From contig DIUY01000028.1 of the NCBI GenBank assembly GCA_002422395.1, forward strand, positions 15,165 to 79,164: DNA of 64,000 nt, in the 5' to 3' direction. Under the pieces are notes generated by a model. That model worked only from the letters and a program-made list of their open reading frames with translations. It was not told the origin of the DNA and did no database searches. This DNA comes from Methylococcaceae bacterium UBA6146 (lineage in GTDB: Bacteria; Pseudomonadota; Gammaproteobacteria; Methylococcales; Methylomonadaceae). Position 1 is the stretch's first letter; every line of letters begins with the position of its first letter. Below are positions 49,731 through 58,685 of this stretch, piece after piece. The translations under genes and the position numbers were made by a program.

Positions 49731-52385
49731 TTACGAATGGATTAATCCATCAATTTGCTGAAAAACATTCCTGCCCTGGACATCTTTCTTTACAGCCATT
49801 AAAAATAAACAGCTTCCGCCGCTTTTTCTGGCCCATAACTCGCCAATACGCTCTTTATCACCAGATTCAAGAATGAGATGCTGGCCTTTGTATTCGATGA
49901 CCATCCGCCTGCCATCCATTAACTCAACGATAAAATCAGGGTAAAACCTGCCTTTTGCCAGAGGCAAGTAGAACGATGCGCTACCGCGATCAACTAAATT
50001 CCGAATCCAATACCTAACTTTAGGGTGGCTGTCGATAGCCTTGGCGCATTCAAATTCTTCGCCACTCTCTTTTAAGTCTTCAATTTGGGGATAAAAATGC
50101 TTGAGAATTTGATAACGCCCCTCATAAAAAGGTGGTCTTGCCGGATAATAGCCAGGAAAAAATTCATGGACTTTGTCAAAACGGGTTTCCATTAATTCGT
50201 CGTCTTCAAACAAAGCATAATTAAACCCTTGCGTTGCTGCTTGTTGCCGATAATCTTCAATGAGTTCACGCACTGCCCGCGCCAGAATGTATTTGCAGCG
50301 TATGAGTCCCGTCAATGGCAAGCCCCGCCTTTGAGTCAAGTAGCTAATCAGTCGGCCTAAGAATGCGCGTAACTGGGCGGGTATCAAGCCGATTTGCCTA
50401 ACTTGAGGTTCTAGCCAGAATAGCAGATCGTTTTCCGTAAAGCCGCCGTCCACCCAATCATTGTTGTAAGCAGAATTTTGGTCAATATGGCGGTAACTGA
50501 GTTTTTTACCATCCATATCCACTTCAAAAGTGTCGGCAGTTTGTTCTAATTTAAAACCAGGCAATTCCGCCGGAAAATCCAACAATGACCATTCTTTGCG
50601 CCAGTTTAAAAACTCATCGCTGTCCAGCAAATTCCACAAGTCGCCTTGTTTAACGAAAAGTTGAGGCAGAGGTGCAAATGTTTTCCCGTTTAGCGAAGGC
50701 GCACGGTTTGCCACGATACGCAAATTATGTTGTTCAATCTGTGCGCTCAGATACTGCTTTTCTTTGCCAGTAACCGCTTTCAACAATTGGGTTTTGGTTT
50801 CGGACGACACTTCGCCTTTAATTTCAACGCTAAAAGTATTGTTTGCCGTGGGCGTTATGACCACGTTTGCTGATGTTTCTGGTGTCAGTTCCGGCGGTGT
50901 CGTCAGTTCAAGGCGTAAACTGGATTCTGTCCGTTGGATTGGGCCAGCATCATCAAATATATCAATTTGAGGCGTGTCGCCTTTGGTAATACTGCTTGCG
51001 GCTTCCAAAGGCTCAAAGCCCATATCAATCAGCTTATCGGTCAATTGCTTGGCAACGGCGGAAAAATCCGGCGAAGCCAAATGGGCATAAGCAGCGTTCA
51101 AGGCTTCGTGTTTGCGGCGTTGGGCATAAGGCATCCTAAGCACCCGTCCTAACAACTGCTCGGCATCCTTACTGGATTTCACGTCTTTGACCGAACAAAA
51201 TACATAAGCAAAGGAACAGTCCCAACCTTCTTTTAACGCTTCAATGGTAATGATGTATTTAATCGGGCAGCCAGGTGAAAACAGGTTCAGGCCGTCCAAT
51301 TCCCGTTGCTTGCCCGTAGCAATAGCAATTTCCCGTTCATCGACATGCAGTTGTTCAAGCAAATGCGCTTTTAACACCTCCACCGGCACATCGCCGTTTT
51401 TGGCATCTGCCTGAAACAACACGATAGGCCGGACAAAATCGCTTTCGTGTTGCGCCGCCAAATTCAATTTTTTGCCCGTCAACACCGCATCCCGCACCGC
51501 CGCTTGCCAGTCCTTATGCTCGGTCAACACAATGGGCAGTTTAATCATGTGTTCGTCTTTTAACTCCGAAGCCGAACAACGATACAAAATATTCGAGGCC
51601 GAAGTCACGCTGGTGTCCGGTGTCGCGGTAAACTCCACGATGCAGGCCGGATGCAGCCGCTTTAGGGTGTCAAAAGTGAGTTTTGTACGCGCGTTATGTG
51701 CCTCGTCCATAATCACCAAAGGCTTATGCAAGGCTAATAAATTGGCAAACGAGGCTTTGATTTTGCCTATATCCTCACGCCGTAAGCCGTTTTCCTGTAA
51801 ATCCTTTTCGCTAACGCGCTCCAGTTGTCCGTCTGGGTCAGTCTTGCCGACAAAATGCGCTTCAAAGTCTTCATGATGCACATACACCTTACGCCCGCTG
51901 GTATCTTCCACCCGCAACGCCGCCAGCGTACCTACGATAACCAAGGCTTTACGGCCTATATCTTGGCGGCGGATTTGCGTCACTTCGCCCACATCAAATA
52001 CGCGCAAGCGGTCTAAGCCGAATTCGTCTTCCAAGGCTTTCCGGTAGGGATGGCCTACGGTTTTTAAGGCGGACAAGGTCTGTTCGCGGATGGTGTTGGT
52101 GGGGACTAGCCACAACACAATCGGATAATCCTGCTCCAGATAGGCTTTTTGCACCACACTGACTGAATAAGAAGCCAGCACAGTCTTGCCACCGCCCGTT
52201 GGCAAGCGCAAACAGATATACGGCATTTCACCAAAACCGTGGGGACGATACAGGATGGGTTCTTTAACCTTTTGGTCACGTTGCGCTTGTAAAAACGCTT
52301 CCTCTAGCGAACCCCCACGCGCAGCCGTTAAAAAATTTTCCAGAGCCTTTAAAGCACGGGTTTGATAGTCTTTGAGTGTGAACAT
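49731..52385 (-). CDS. Type III restriction endonuclease subunit (Res), DEAD-like helicase
   Basis: ATP-dependent translocating and cleaving subunit of a type III restriction system. The 884 residues have Walker A 'RLPTGGGKTVLASY' near 60-73, 'VLWLVPTNTIREQTL' (motif Ia), the DEAH box 'VIMDEAHNART' near 225 and 'VEFTATPDTS' (motif III). Helicase C motifs follow ('EALKEGWDCSFAYVFCSV', 'AEQLLGRVLRMPYA'). Near the end 'RFYPDFIVELMDGRRMVIEYKG' is a PD-(D/E)xK nuclease pattern. It is transcribed with the Mod gene, separated by a GIY-YIG gene and repeats. Confidence 0.92.
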   Translation of the reverse strand: MFTLKDYQTRALKALENFLTAARGGSLEEAFLQAQRDQKVKEPILYRPHGFGEMPYICLRLPTGGGKTVLASYSVSVVQKAYLEQDYPIVLWLVPTNTIREQTLSALKTVGHPYRKALEDEFGLDRLRVFDVGEVTQIRRQDIGRKALVIVGTLAALRVEDTSGRKVYVHHEDFEAHFVGKTDPDGQLERVSEKDLQENGLRREDIGKIKASFANLLALHKPLVIMDEAHNARTKLTFDTLKRLHPACIVEFTATPDTSVTSASNILYRCSASELKDEHMIKLPIVLTEHKDWQAAVRDAVLTGKKLNLAAQHESDFVRPIVLFQADAKNGDVPVEVLKAHLLEQLHVDEREIAIATGKQRELDGLNLFSPGCPIKYIITIEALKEGWDCSFAYVFCSVKDVKSSKDAEQLLGRVLRMPYAQRRKHEALNAAYAHLASPDFSAVAKQLTDKLIDMGFEPLEAASSITKGDTPQIDIFDDAGPIQRTESSLRLELTTPPELTPETSANVVITPTANNTFSVEIKGEVSSETKTQLLKAVTGKEKQYLSAQIEQHNLRIVANRAPSLNGKTFAPLPQLFVKQGDLWNLLDSDEFLNWRKEWSLLDFPAELPGFKLEQTADTFEVDMDGKKLSYRHIDQNSAYNNDWVDGGFTENDLLFWLEPQVRQIGLIPAQLRAFLGRLISYLTQRRGLPLTGLIRCKYILARAVRELIEDYRQQAATQGFNYALFEDDELMETRFDKVHEFFPGYYPARPPFYEGRYQILKHFYPQIEDLKESGEEFECAKAIDSHPKVRYWIRNLVDRGSASFYLPLAKGRFYPDFIVELMDGRRMVIEYKGQHLILESGDKERIGELWARKSGGSCLFLMAVKKDVQGRNVFQQIDGLIHS

Positions 52386-52435
52386 TTTTATCCAAGTATT
52401 GTGGTTTTATTCAAGTCAGACCGCTTTCAAGAAGC

Positions 52436-52578
52436 GTCATTCCGGCATGGATTGCCGGAATCCACAAGCCAAGGATGGCAATCTTTGGCCTACAAACGTT
52501 TTCAAATGAAACAAGGCTGCACACGGAACATTTCACATTCATGTGGTTTGGATTCCGGCAATCCATGCCGGAATGACG
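52436..52578. repeat. GTCATTCCGGC hairpin repeat, copy 1
   Basis: Inverted ends of about 27 bases begin GTCATTCCGGCATGGATTGC, and each contains its own small palindrome (TTCCGGC...GCCGGAA). It lies between Res and the GIY-YIG gene. Related copies are at 52958 and 54784. Confidence 0.85.
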
Positions 52579-52635
52579 GCTTCTTCTTAAAAAATGTTAA
52601 AAAATATATGCACACTTGCTTAATTTAACACTGTG

Positions 52636-52932
52636 TCAATTAGCCAACAACACATCCCACAAATCCCGCCAGTCAGGATTATGTTTTTGAATCAGCCCTA
52701 TTTTCGCTTTCCTATCCCATTTTTTAATTTGCTTTTCCCGCAAAATGGCACTTTCCATTTGTTCATGCACTTCATACCACACTAAATTATGGACGTTATA
52801 GCGTTTGGTAAAACCCTCAGCCAGATTGTTTTTGTGCTGATAAACCCGTTTAATCAAGTCAGATGTGACACCGACATAAAGCGTACCGTTATAAGCACTG
52901 GCAAGCAGATAAACGCAAGGCTGTTTTTCCAT
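52636..52932 (-). CDS. GIY-YIG nuclease-domain protein (UPF0213-like)
   Basis: I start at ATG 52932 ('MEKQPCVYLLASAYNGTLYV'), because the longer frame runs through the repeat element. The 98 residues contain 'VYLLASAYNGTLYVGVTSDL' (GIY and YIG equivalents), 'RVYQHK' and 'LVWYEVHEQMESAILREKQI', the motif order of stand-alone GIY-YIG proteins. Such small proteins are common next to repeats and may have no restriction role. It sits between Res and Mod. Confidence 0.85.
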   Translation of the reverse strand: MEKQPCVYLLASAYNGTLYVGVTSDLIKRVYQHKNNLAEGFTKRYNVHNLVWYEVHEQMESAILREKQIKKWDRKAKIGLIQKHNPDWRDLWDVLLAN

Positions 52933-52957
52933 AAAAAATCCCGCCATAAAAATAAAC

Positions 52958-53129
52958 GTCATTCCGGCAGGGAGAGCGTAGCGAGGGTTGGCCGGAATCC
53001 AAAAGCCATGGATGGCAAGGTCATAGCACAAACTGTTTGTAAATTGAGCCAACGCGCAATAACAGTCGTTCACATCCCTGTGCTTTAGATTCCGGCCAAC
53101 CCTCGCTACGCTCTCCCTGCCGGAATGAC
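52958..53129. repeat. GTCATTCCGGC hairpin repeat, copy 2
   Basis: Long inverted ends begin GTCATTCCGGCAGGGAGAGC and end with the reverse complement. The arms are longer than in the other copies because of an added AGCGTAGCGAGGG segment. It lies between the GIY-YIG gene and Mod. Confidence 0.85.
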
Positions 53130-53142
53130 GGCCAACTAAACA

Positions 53143-54660
53143 TCACACCGCCCGCACATCATAAGGGATTTGCTTAAAAACGATGTTTTCAGCCTCCAAG
53201 CGCGGTTTGCCGAAACGGCTGGCTTCGCCGTAAATAATTTTGCGTCCATGATGCTTGGGTAACAGGTCTAGCACGGCTTGGGTCAGCACGTTACCGCTTT
53301 GTGGTCTGCGGTCGCCCAGGATGCCGTTATAAAGCAGGTAATAGGCGGTGTCGTTGTGGATGCCCAATAAAGGCGAGTCGGTGGGTTTGGGCAGCGGTGC
53401 GCGGGTTTCGCAAAACCAGATATGCGCGGCTAAGGCGGCAAAGCGCACGTTGGGATGAATCGAGCCGTATTCATCAAAAATCGTCTCACCCAAGCGGAAA
53501 TAATGGAAGCCACCGCCGCCTTGCCAGTTGACGGCTTTGGAAATGCCGCCCTGTTCGCCGTCAATGACTTTTTTTAAACGCGGCTGGCAATGGGTTTGGG
53601 CGTGGTCGCCCATTTCGATGCCGATATAACGGCGGTTCATTTTGTGGGCTACGGCGCAGGTGGTGCCTGAGCCTGCGAACGAATCAAGGACAAGATCGCC
53701 GTAATAAGTTCCTAATGTAAGAATGCGTTCAAGTAACCGTTCTGGTTTTGGAGTTGCGAAAACATCAGAATCTTCTGTGAGGGCTTTGGCTTCACGGCGA
53801 GCTTCGTCATTATGCCCAAAATTTTGGTAATCCCACCAAGTCGTAGGTGGAACAGAATCGCTTACTTCATGTAAAAATCTTTTAAGACGAGGGACATTGT
53901 TTCCTGTTTCACCAAACCAAATACGATTGTCCGCTATTAATTCAGACATTTTTTCTTTGGTAAAACGCCAGCTTGTACCTTTAGGAGGCCAATGTTCTTT
54001 CCCTGATTTTGGAGAAATAATTGGAAATATTGCGTAATCACGCGCCTCATTACGTTGCAAAGGCCCTGATGTCCAAATTCCTCGTGTGTCATTATCGGGA
54101 TTTTTGTAACGCGCATCTTGGGCGGCTGTACGACCAAAACGATTTATATGATACTTTCCACGATTTTTTGCATATACGAGGATAAAATCGTGCGATTCTG
54201 AGAAAAATTCCGAATCGCTCTTAACTGCATATTTTTTTTGCCATGATAAAGTTGATATAAAATTCCCCCGCCCAAACACCTCATCCATCATAACCTTCAA
54301 ATAATGCGCTTCGTTGTCGTCTATCGTCACCCAGATACTGCCATCCTCGCTAAGCAATTCCCGCAACAGCTCCAAGCGCGGATACATCAGGCTTAACCAC
54401 AAGGAATGCTCCAGATTGTCGTCATAATGGGTGAAGGCGGAACGGGTGTTGTAAGGTGGGTCGATAAACACGCATTTCACTTTGCCCGCATACAAAGGCA
54501 ACAAGGCTTTCAAGGCTTCCAGGTTATCGCCTTGAATCAGCATGTTTCCGGTGTCGGCATCGCCCGCGCTTAAGTCTGGCACGGCTTCCAGCAAGCGGTA
54601 AGGCACTTTTTGCACGGTACGCACCGCGTCCTGTTTGTTTAACCAGTCGAGTAAGGGCAT
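53143..54660 (-). CDS. Type III DNA methyltransferase (Mod), beta-class
   Basis: Modification and recognition subunit, probably making N6-methyladenine. The 505 residues carry 'MLIQGDNLEALKALLP', the catalytic 'FIDPPYNT' (motif IV) near 88, then 'DGSIWVTIDDNEAHYLKVMM'. The SAM-binding motif 'VLDSFAGSGTTCAVAHKMNR' comes after the catalytic motif near 325. This order is the beta class used by type III Mod and some solitary methylases. The target-recognition region is about 140-300. No homopolymer run suggesting phase variation was noticed in it. Confidence 0.92.
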   Translation of the reverse strand: MPLLDWLNKQDAVRTVQKVPYRLLEAVPDLSAGDADTGNMLIQGDNLEALKALLPLYAGKVKCVFIDPPYNTRSAFTHYDDNLEHSLWLSLMYPRLELLRELLSEDGSIWVTIDDNEAHYLKVMMDEVFGRGNFISTLSWQKKYAVKSDSEFFSESHDFILVYAKNRGKYHINRFGRTAAQDARYKNPDNDTRGIWTSGPLQRNEARDYAIFPIISPKSGKEHWPPKGTSWRFTKEKMSELIADNRIWFGETGNNVPRLKRFLHEVSDSVPPTTWWDYQNFGHNDEARREAKALTEDSDVFATPKPERLLERILTLGTYYGDLVLDSFAGSGTTCAVAHKMNRRYIGIEMGDHAQTHCQPRLKKVIDGEQGGISKAVNWQGGGGFHYFRLGETIFDEYGSIHPNVRFAALAAHIWFCETRAPLPKPTDSPLLGIHNDTAYYLLYNGILGDRRPQSGNVLTQAVLDLLPKHHGRKIIYGEASRFGKPRLEAENIVFKQIPYDVRAV

Positions 54661-54783
54661 GGGTTGAATGTATACGTTAATTTTGGGCTTGATGACATAA
54701 CCGATTTTTCAGTTATGAAAGGTGTATTGATGATGATTGCTGTGTCAACGCTTTACCTGATTAGCAACATGCTTCGGCTAGCC

Positions 54784-54882
54784 GTCATTCCGGCAGGGAT
54801 TGCCGGAATCCATAAGCCAAGGATGGCGATCTATAGAACACATCCCTGTGTCTTAGATTCCGGCAATCCCTGCCGGAATGAC
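54784..54882. repeat. GTCATTCCGGC hairpin repeat, copy 3
   Basis: Perfect 27-base inverted ends (starting GTCATTCCGGCAGGGATTGC) flank a 45-base middle that shares 'AAGCCAAGGATGGC' and 'CACATCCCTGTG' with the other copies. It lies between Mod and the DUF4411 gene. Confidence 0.88.
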
Positions 54883-54911
54883 GATTTTGGAGCTGGCTGA
54901 CGCACATCTTG

Positions 54912-55445
54912 CTAATCAAGACGACTTAAAACAAAATTATCCCGCGCATAGCCACTTAACAAATCGTAAATGACCAAGCTTTGGGCACCAAACTGTTTGG
55001 CAGCATCGGGAATCATTACGCGCTTTTTTGAATCTGGGTTGCCCATTTCGTGGGTGACAATAGCAAAACCGTGGGCAAAGGCTGTGGCAACCAAGAAAGC
55101 ATCGGCTTTGTCGAATCGGGCAAATTCGTCTTTGGTTTGTTGCCGATAGTGGTTGTTGGTAACGTTCCATTGCATAACTTGCCCATAAGCCCTCATCACT
55201 TGGCTATCTCCCGTATCGGGGATAAAAAAGCTTTCCGGTAAATCGTTTGCCCAAAGCCGAACAGGATCGTCATCGTTACCGTCGTTAAGTTCTTGGTGCA
55301 CTTTGTCGATGCTGTAAACCAATCCGGCGTGGTGGGCATCGCTTAGCCATTGCCAGAAAGCTTGGCAGAATTCAAAACGGTAATGGAAGTTTTTGGCTTG
55401 GACGAAGACGTTAGAGTCAATTAGATAGCGGGTAGTTGAGTTCAT
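54912..55445 (-). CDS. DUF4411 PIN-like protein, probable toxin
   Basis: The 177 residues begin 'RYLIDSNVFVQAKNFHYRFE', a PIN-type first strand with the metal Asp. 'VHQELNDGNDDDPVRLWA', 'KADAFLVATAFAHGFAIVTH' and 'MIPDAAKQFG' follow, carrying further acidic positions. DUF4411 genes typically pair with an upstream XRE/ImmA-IrrE gene, as here (4-base overlap). A toxin/antitoxin or defence role is family-based inference. Confidence 0.85.
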   Translation of the reverse strand: MNSTTRYLIDSNVFVQAKNFHYRFEFCQAFWQWLSDAHHAGLVYSIDKVHQELNDGNDDDPVRLWANDLPESFFIPDTGDSQVMRAYGQVMQWNVTNNHYRQQTKDEFARFDKADAFLVATAFAHGFAIVTHEMGNPDSKKRVMIPDAAKQFGAQSLVIYDLLSGYARDNFVLSRLD

Positions 55446-56575
55446 CTAATCCCTAGCCGTTTGCTGAGTTCCATCACGGTTTCAGGCCGCACATTGAGTA
55501 AACTGGCTGCTTCGCGCAATAGGGTGTTGCCGCTCATGGCAGAAGCCACCAAGGTGCGGGTTAGGCGTTTGCTGTTCCTGACAGGACACGTTTTGTAAGG
55601 GTTGCCGCCACTACCGGTGGTATGTACTTTGTTGCGTGCAACGGCAACGCTTTGATAAGTGGCCCAGTCGATTTTTCCTAAATCAAGGGCGCGTCTGGCA
55701 ATCACCAATTGGCTGACCTTGAAGGTTTTGCTGAGGGTGTCAAATTTAGGTGCTGTGGCCTGTTCCCAAGCATCCATAAACTGCGCTTCAGGTGTCAGTA
55801 GTTCGGCGGCGATACGATTGCAGTAAGCTTCCAATGTGTTGCCGTTTTTTTGTTGATTGGCGGGTAAGTCAGAAACGCCGCTTTCGCCTAGCCAAATATG
55901 GGCTATTTCATGAGCCAGGGTGAATATCCAAGCCGCTTCACTATCTTTGCCATTGATAAAAATAACAGGAGCTAGGGTATCGGCAATAGCAAATCCCCTA
56001 AATTCACTGACAGATAGTCCCCGGTGGGTGTTGCTTTTTACGATACCGTTTTTAAATATCAGTATGCCTATGCTTTCAGCTCTTTCACTGAGTAGAGTAA
56101 AAAACTCGCCATAGGTTTTGCATTGTTTACGATCTTGGTCGCTTATATTCAGTGTGCGCTGAATGTCAGTAGCGATTTGTGCGGCTGGCAGCTTTGCATT
56201 AAACCTATATTTGCCAACAAAATTAAGCTGTTGCGCTCCGTGTTCCTGCAAATACTCTTGATACCATTGCTGTTTACGCAAGACATCATCCAGCACGTCA
56301 AAAAAATCGACGCTTAAGGGTTCAGCATTCGGTAGTTGCCTAAGGTCAGGAATGGTACGTTGCGCGGCAACTGGCGGGGTATCAAGAAAGAAATAGCCAA
56401 AAGGGATATGGGTTTTTTTTGCTAAGGTTTCGGCTTCTGTGATGGAAAACTGCCCAGCAACCAAAGTTTCATGTTTTTTGGGTTTACCTACTAAATCCAC
56501 AAGCGCATCCACGCTAAGGCCGCGTTGACCGGCAGCCCAGCGTAGGATGTTTGGGGAGATTTGCAGGGTTTGCAT
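55442..56575 (-). CDS. XRE/ImmA-IrrE metallopeptidase, partner of DUF4411
   Basis: The 377 residues have an N-terminal helix-turn-helix-like part (about 1-65, 'ILRWAAGQRGLSVDALVDLV'). The zinc peptidase motif 'TLAHEIAHIWLGESG' (HExxH) is near 225, with 'EAYCNRIAAELLTPEAQF' downstream containing the third-ligand Glu region. Such proteins act as repressor-cleaving proteases or antitoxins. Overlap by 4 bases with DUF4411 shows operon structure. It is the first gene of the defence island on this strand. Confidence 0.87.
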   Translation of the reverse strand: MQTLQISPNILRWAAGQRGLSVDALVDLVGKPKKHETLVAGQFSITEAETLAKKTHIPFGYFFLDTPPVAAQRTIPDLRQLPNAEPLSVDFFDVLDDVLRKQQWYQEYLQEHGAQQLNFVGKYRFNAKLPAAQIATDIQRTLNISDQDRKQCKTYGEFFTLLSERAESIGILIFKNGIVKSNTHRGLSVSEFRGFAIADTLAPVIFINGKDSEAAWIFTLAHEIAHIWLGESGVSDLPANQQKNGNTLEAYCNRIAAELLTPEAQFMDAWEQATAPKFDTLSKTFKVSQLVIARRALDLGKIDWATYQSVAVARNKVHTTGSGGNPYKTCPVRNSKRLTRTLVASAMSGNTLLREAASLLNVRPETVMELSKRLGIR

Positions 56576-56855
56576 TACATTAGGAGGTTGGTTTACTTGC
56601 GGTCATTATAGTGGGCTTTGTTGGCCTATCAACCCTCCCTTAATTTTATTTCTTGAGCGAGTGATGGAAGGGTTATGGTGTCATCAAATTGCAGTTTAAT
56701 CCAGGTCAAAATCAAACGGCTTAAAGTTACCTTCATCTTTGCACTTGAGCTAATAGTGGGTTTTCAGACCGGTGTTCATTTAATAGCCACTTTAGCTGCG
56801 ACAAAACACCGTCTATCGTGCGCCAATGCGGGTTTAGGTTGTGATATTTAATTTT
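56576..56855. other. Non-coding stretch upstream of the ImmA/IrrE gene
   Basis: About 280 bases with no supportable gene. It would contain the promoter of the DUF4411/ImmA operon. Confidence 0.4.
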
Positions 56856-56949
56856 TTAAACAAACAATTCAATCATCATGCGCTTGACTTGTTTGGTCAA
56901 CGCCTCGTGGCTGTCAAACTTACCGCCATCGGCTTTCATTGCCTGTTCA
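56856..56949 (-). pseudogene. Short C-terminal gene remnant cut by a MITE
   Basis: Minus-strand reading from the MITE edge gives 'EQAMKADGGKFDSHEALTKQ' and 'VKRMMIELFV' before a stop. It looks like the tail of a real protein, but I do not recognise the family. The frame continues upstream only through the MITE, so the insertion separated it from its gene or joined it by chance. Confidence 0.4.
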
Positions 56950-57059
56950 GGTGGTGGGTTAAATCTGTGGCTGCACCTTGATAAGCTGGAGTGCAAACTT
57001 TGGTTTGCCTCAGTACAAGCCTTGGCTTGTACTCCAACCACCACATTTAACCCACTACC
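56950..57059. mobile_element. MITE copy 3 (110 bp)
   Basis: It starts GGTGGTGGGTTAAATCTG and ends ATTTAACCCACTACC, with GCAAACTTTGGTTTGC and ACAAGCCTTGGCTTGT inside. Same family as 28619 and 35086. It lies 20 bases from the stop of slyX. Confidence 0.87.
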
Positions 57060-57079
57060 TCGAACGCATGACCATCGCC

Positions 57080-57295
57080 TTAATAGTGCGGAGGAATTTC
57101 ATGCTGCGGGTTGTCAGTATGCATTTCAGCACCCGCTGTCGATAAGCTTTTTATCCTTTCATGCAACAACCGGCAGGTGGCTTCTAGACGGTCTAGCGCC
57201 CGCTGCTGCTGCGCCACCGTATTATTCAATGCGTGCAACAAATCTTCCTGATAAGCGGCTTTAATTTCCAGCTCGATAATGCGTTCGTCATTCAT
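57080..57295 (-). CDS. slyX: SlyX-family protein
   Basis: The 71 residues have the SlyX layout: an N-terminal coiled coil ('RIIELEIKAAYQEDLLHALN') with 'LERLHERI'-like heptads, and a C-terminal 'DNPQHEIPPHY', the family's conserved Pro-Pro-His-Tyr end. Molecular function is unknown. It follows hemN by 4 bases on the same strand. Confidence 0.9.
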   Translation of the reverse strand: MNDERIIELEIKAAYQEDLLHALNNTVAQQQRALDRLEATCRLLHERIKSLSTAGAEMHTDNPQHEIPPHY

Positions 57296-57299
57296 AGGG

Positions 57300-58685
57300 T
57301 CAAATCACTTTTGAAAACTGTTGCTGTTGTTTTTGCGCCAGATATTTGTCAAACACCATGCAGATGTTGCGGATCAACAAACGTCCCGCCGAGGTGACTT
57401 TGATGCCGTGGATTGATAGCGCCAATAAGCCATCCGTTTGCATAGGCTGTAACGCAGTTATTTCTTTGGCAAAATAGTCGGCAAAATTGACGGCAAACTG
57501 TTGTCCGATGACGCAAAAATCGAGCTCAAAATGACAGATCAGTTGGGTGATGATTTCGCGGCGCAGCTTATCGTCGCCATCTAGTTCAACGCCCTTAAAC
57601 ACCGGCAATTTCCCCTGACCAATCAGCTGGTCATATTCGTCGAGTTCTTTGGCATTCTGGCTATACGCATCACCAACCCTGCCGATAGAAGTGATTCCAA
57701 GTCCTACCAGATCGCAGTCCGAATGCGTCGAATAGCCCTGGAAATTACGGTGCAGTTTACCTTCCCGCTGGGCAACCGCCAGCTCGTCATCGGGTTTGGC
57801 GAAATGGTCCATGCCGATATAAACATAACCCGCTGCCGTCAATTTCGCGCCCACCATTTGCAGGATTGCCAGTTTGACATCAGGGCTAGGCAAGTCAGCA
57901 TCGTTAATTTGCCGCTGGACTTTAAACCTAGTTGGCATGTGCGCGTAATTGAACACGGAGAAACGGTCAGGCGCGGCGGCCAGCATCTTGTCCAGCGTGT
58001 GGGCAAAGCTGTCCACCGTTTGCAGGGGCAAACCGTAGATTAGGTCAACATTCGTTGAACGGAAGCCTTCTTTACGGGCGGCATCCAACACGCCAAAGGT
58101 TTGTTCTTCACTTTGAATACGGTTGACGGCTTGCTGCACCGCCGGATCAAAATCCTGCACACCCAGACTGATGCGGTTAAAGCCCAAGTCCCGCAGTTGT
58201 TTGATAGTGTCGCCGTGGGTTTCCCGTGGATCAACTTCGATGGAATATTCGCCGCTATCATCATTTTTCAGCGTGAAATGTTCACGGGTGACCGCCATCA
58301 GCCGCTGCATTTGCGGGTAACTTAAAAACGTTGGTGTGCCGCCGCCCCAGTGTAGCTGGTTGACCACGCGGCTGGCATCGAACAAATCGCCCTGCATGGC
58401 TATTTCTTTACAAAGGTTGTCCAAATACGGTTCGGCATGGTTGCGGTTTTTGGTGACAATTTTATTGCAGGCGCAGTAAAAACAGACGGTGTCGCAAAAG
58501 GGGATATGGAAATACAACGACAACGGCCCGCCCGCCTTGTTGGACTTGGCGATATGTTGCCGGTAATCCTGATCGGTGAAGCCGTCGTGCAATTCCAGCG
58601 CGGTCGGGTACGAGGTATAACGCGGCCCCGCTTTGTCGTAACGGTTTATTAAGGCCAGGTCGAATTGTATGGATTGGTCCATCAT
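57300..58685 (-). CDS. hemN: Oxygen-independent coproporphyrinogen III dehydrogenase
   Basis: A radical-SAM enzyme that decarboxylates coproporphyrinogen III to protoporphyrinogen IX without oxygen. The 461 residues show 'KAGPRYTSYPTALELHDGF' (HemN-specific start), the cluster motif 'CDTVCFYCACN' (CxxxCxxC) near 63-70, 'LHWGGGTPTFL', 'EVDPRETHGD' and 'RISLGVQDFDPAVQQAVNRI', all typical of true HemN rather than HemW. It overlaps ccmI by 4 bases, tying heme supply to cytochrome c maturation. Confidence 0.95.
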   Translation of the reverse strand: MMDQSIQFDLALINRYDKAGPRYTSYPTALELHDGFTDQDYRQHIAKSNKAGGPLSLYFHIPFCDTVCFYCACNKIVTKNRNHAEPYLDNLCKEIAMQGDLFDASRVVNQLHWGGGTPTFLSYPQMQRLMAVTREHFTLKNDDSGEYSIEVDPRETHGDTIKQLRDLGFNRISLGVQDFDPAVQQAVNRIQSEEQTFGVLDAARKEGFRSTNVDLIYGLPLQTVDSFAHTLDKMLAAAPDRFSVFNYAHMPTRFKVQRQINDADLPSPDVKLAILQMVGAKLTAAGYVYIGMDHFAKPDDELAVAQREGKLHRNFQGYSTHSDCDLVGLGITSIGRVGDAYSQNAKELDEYDQLIGQGKLPVFKGVELDGDDKLRREIITQLICHFELDFCVIGQQFAVNFADYFAKEITALQPMQTDGLLALSIHGIKVTSAGRLLIRNICMVFDKYLAQKQQQQFSKVI

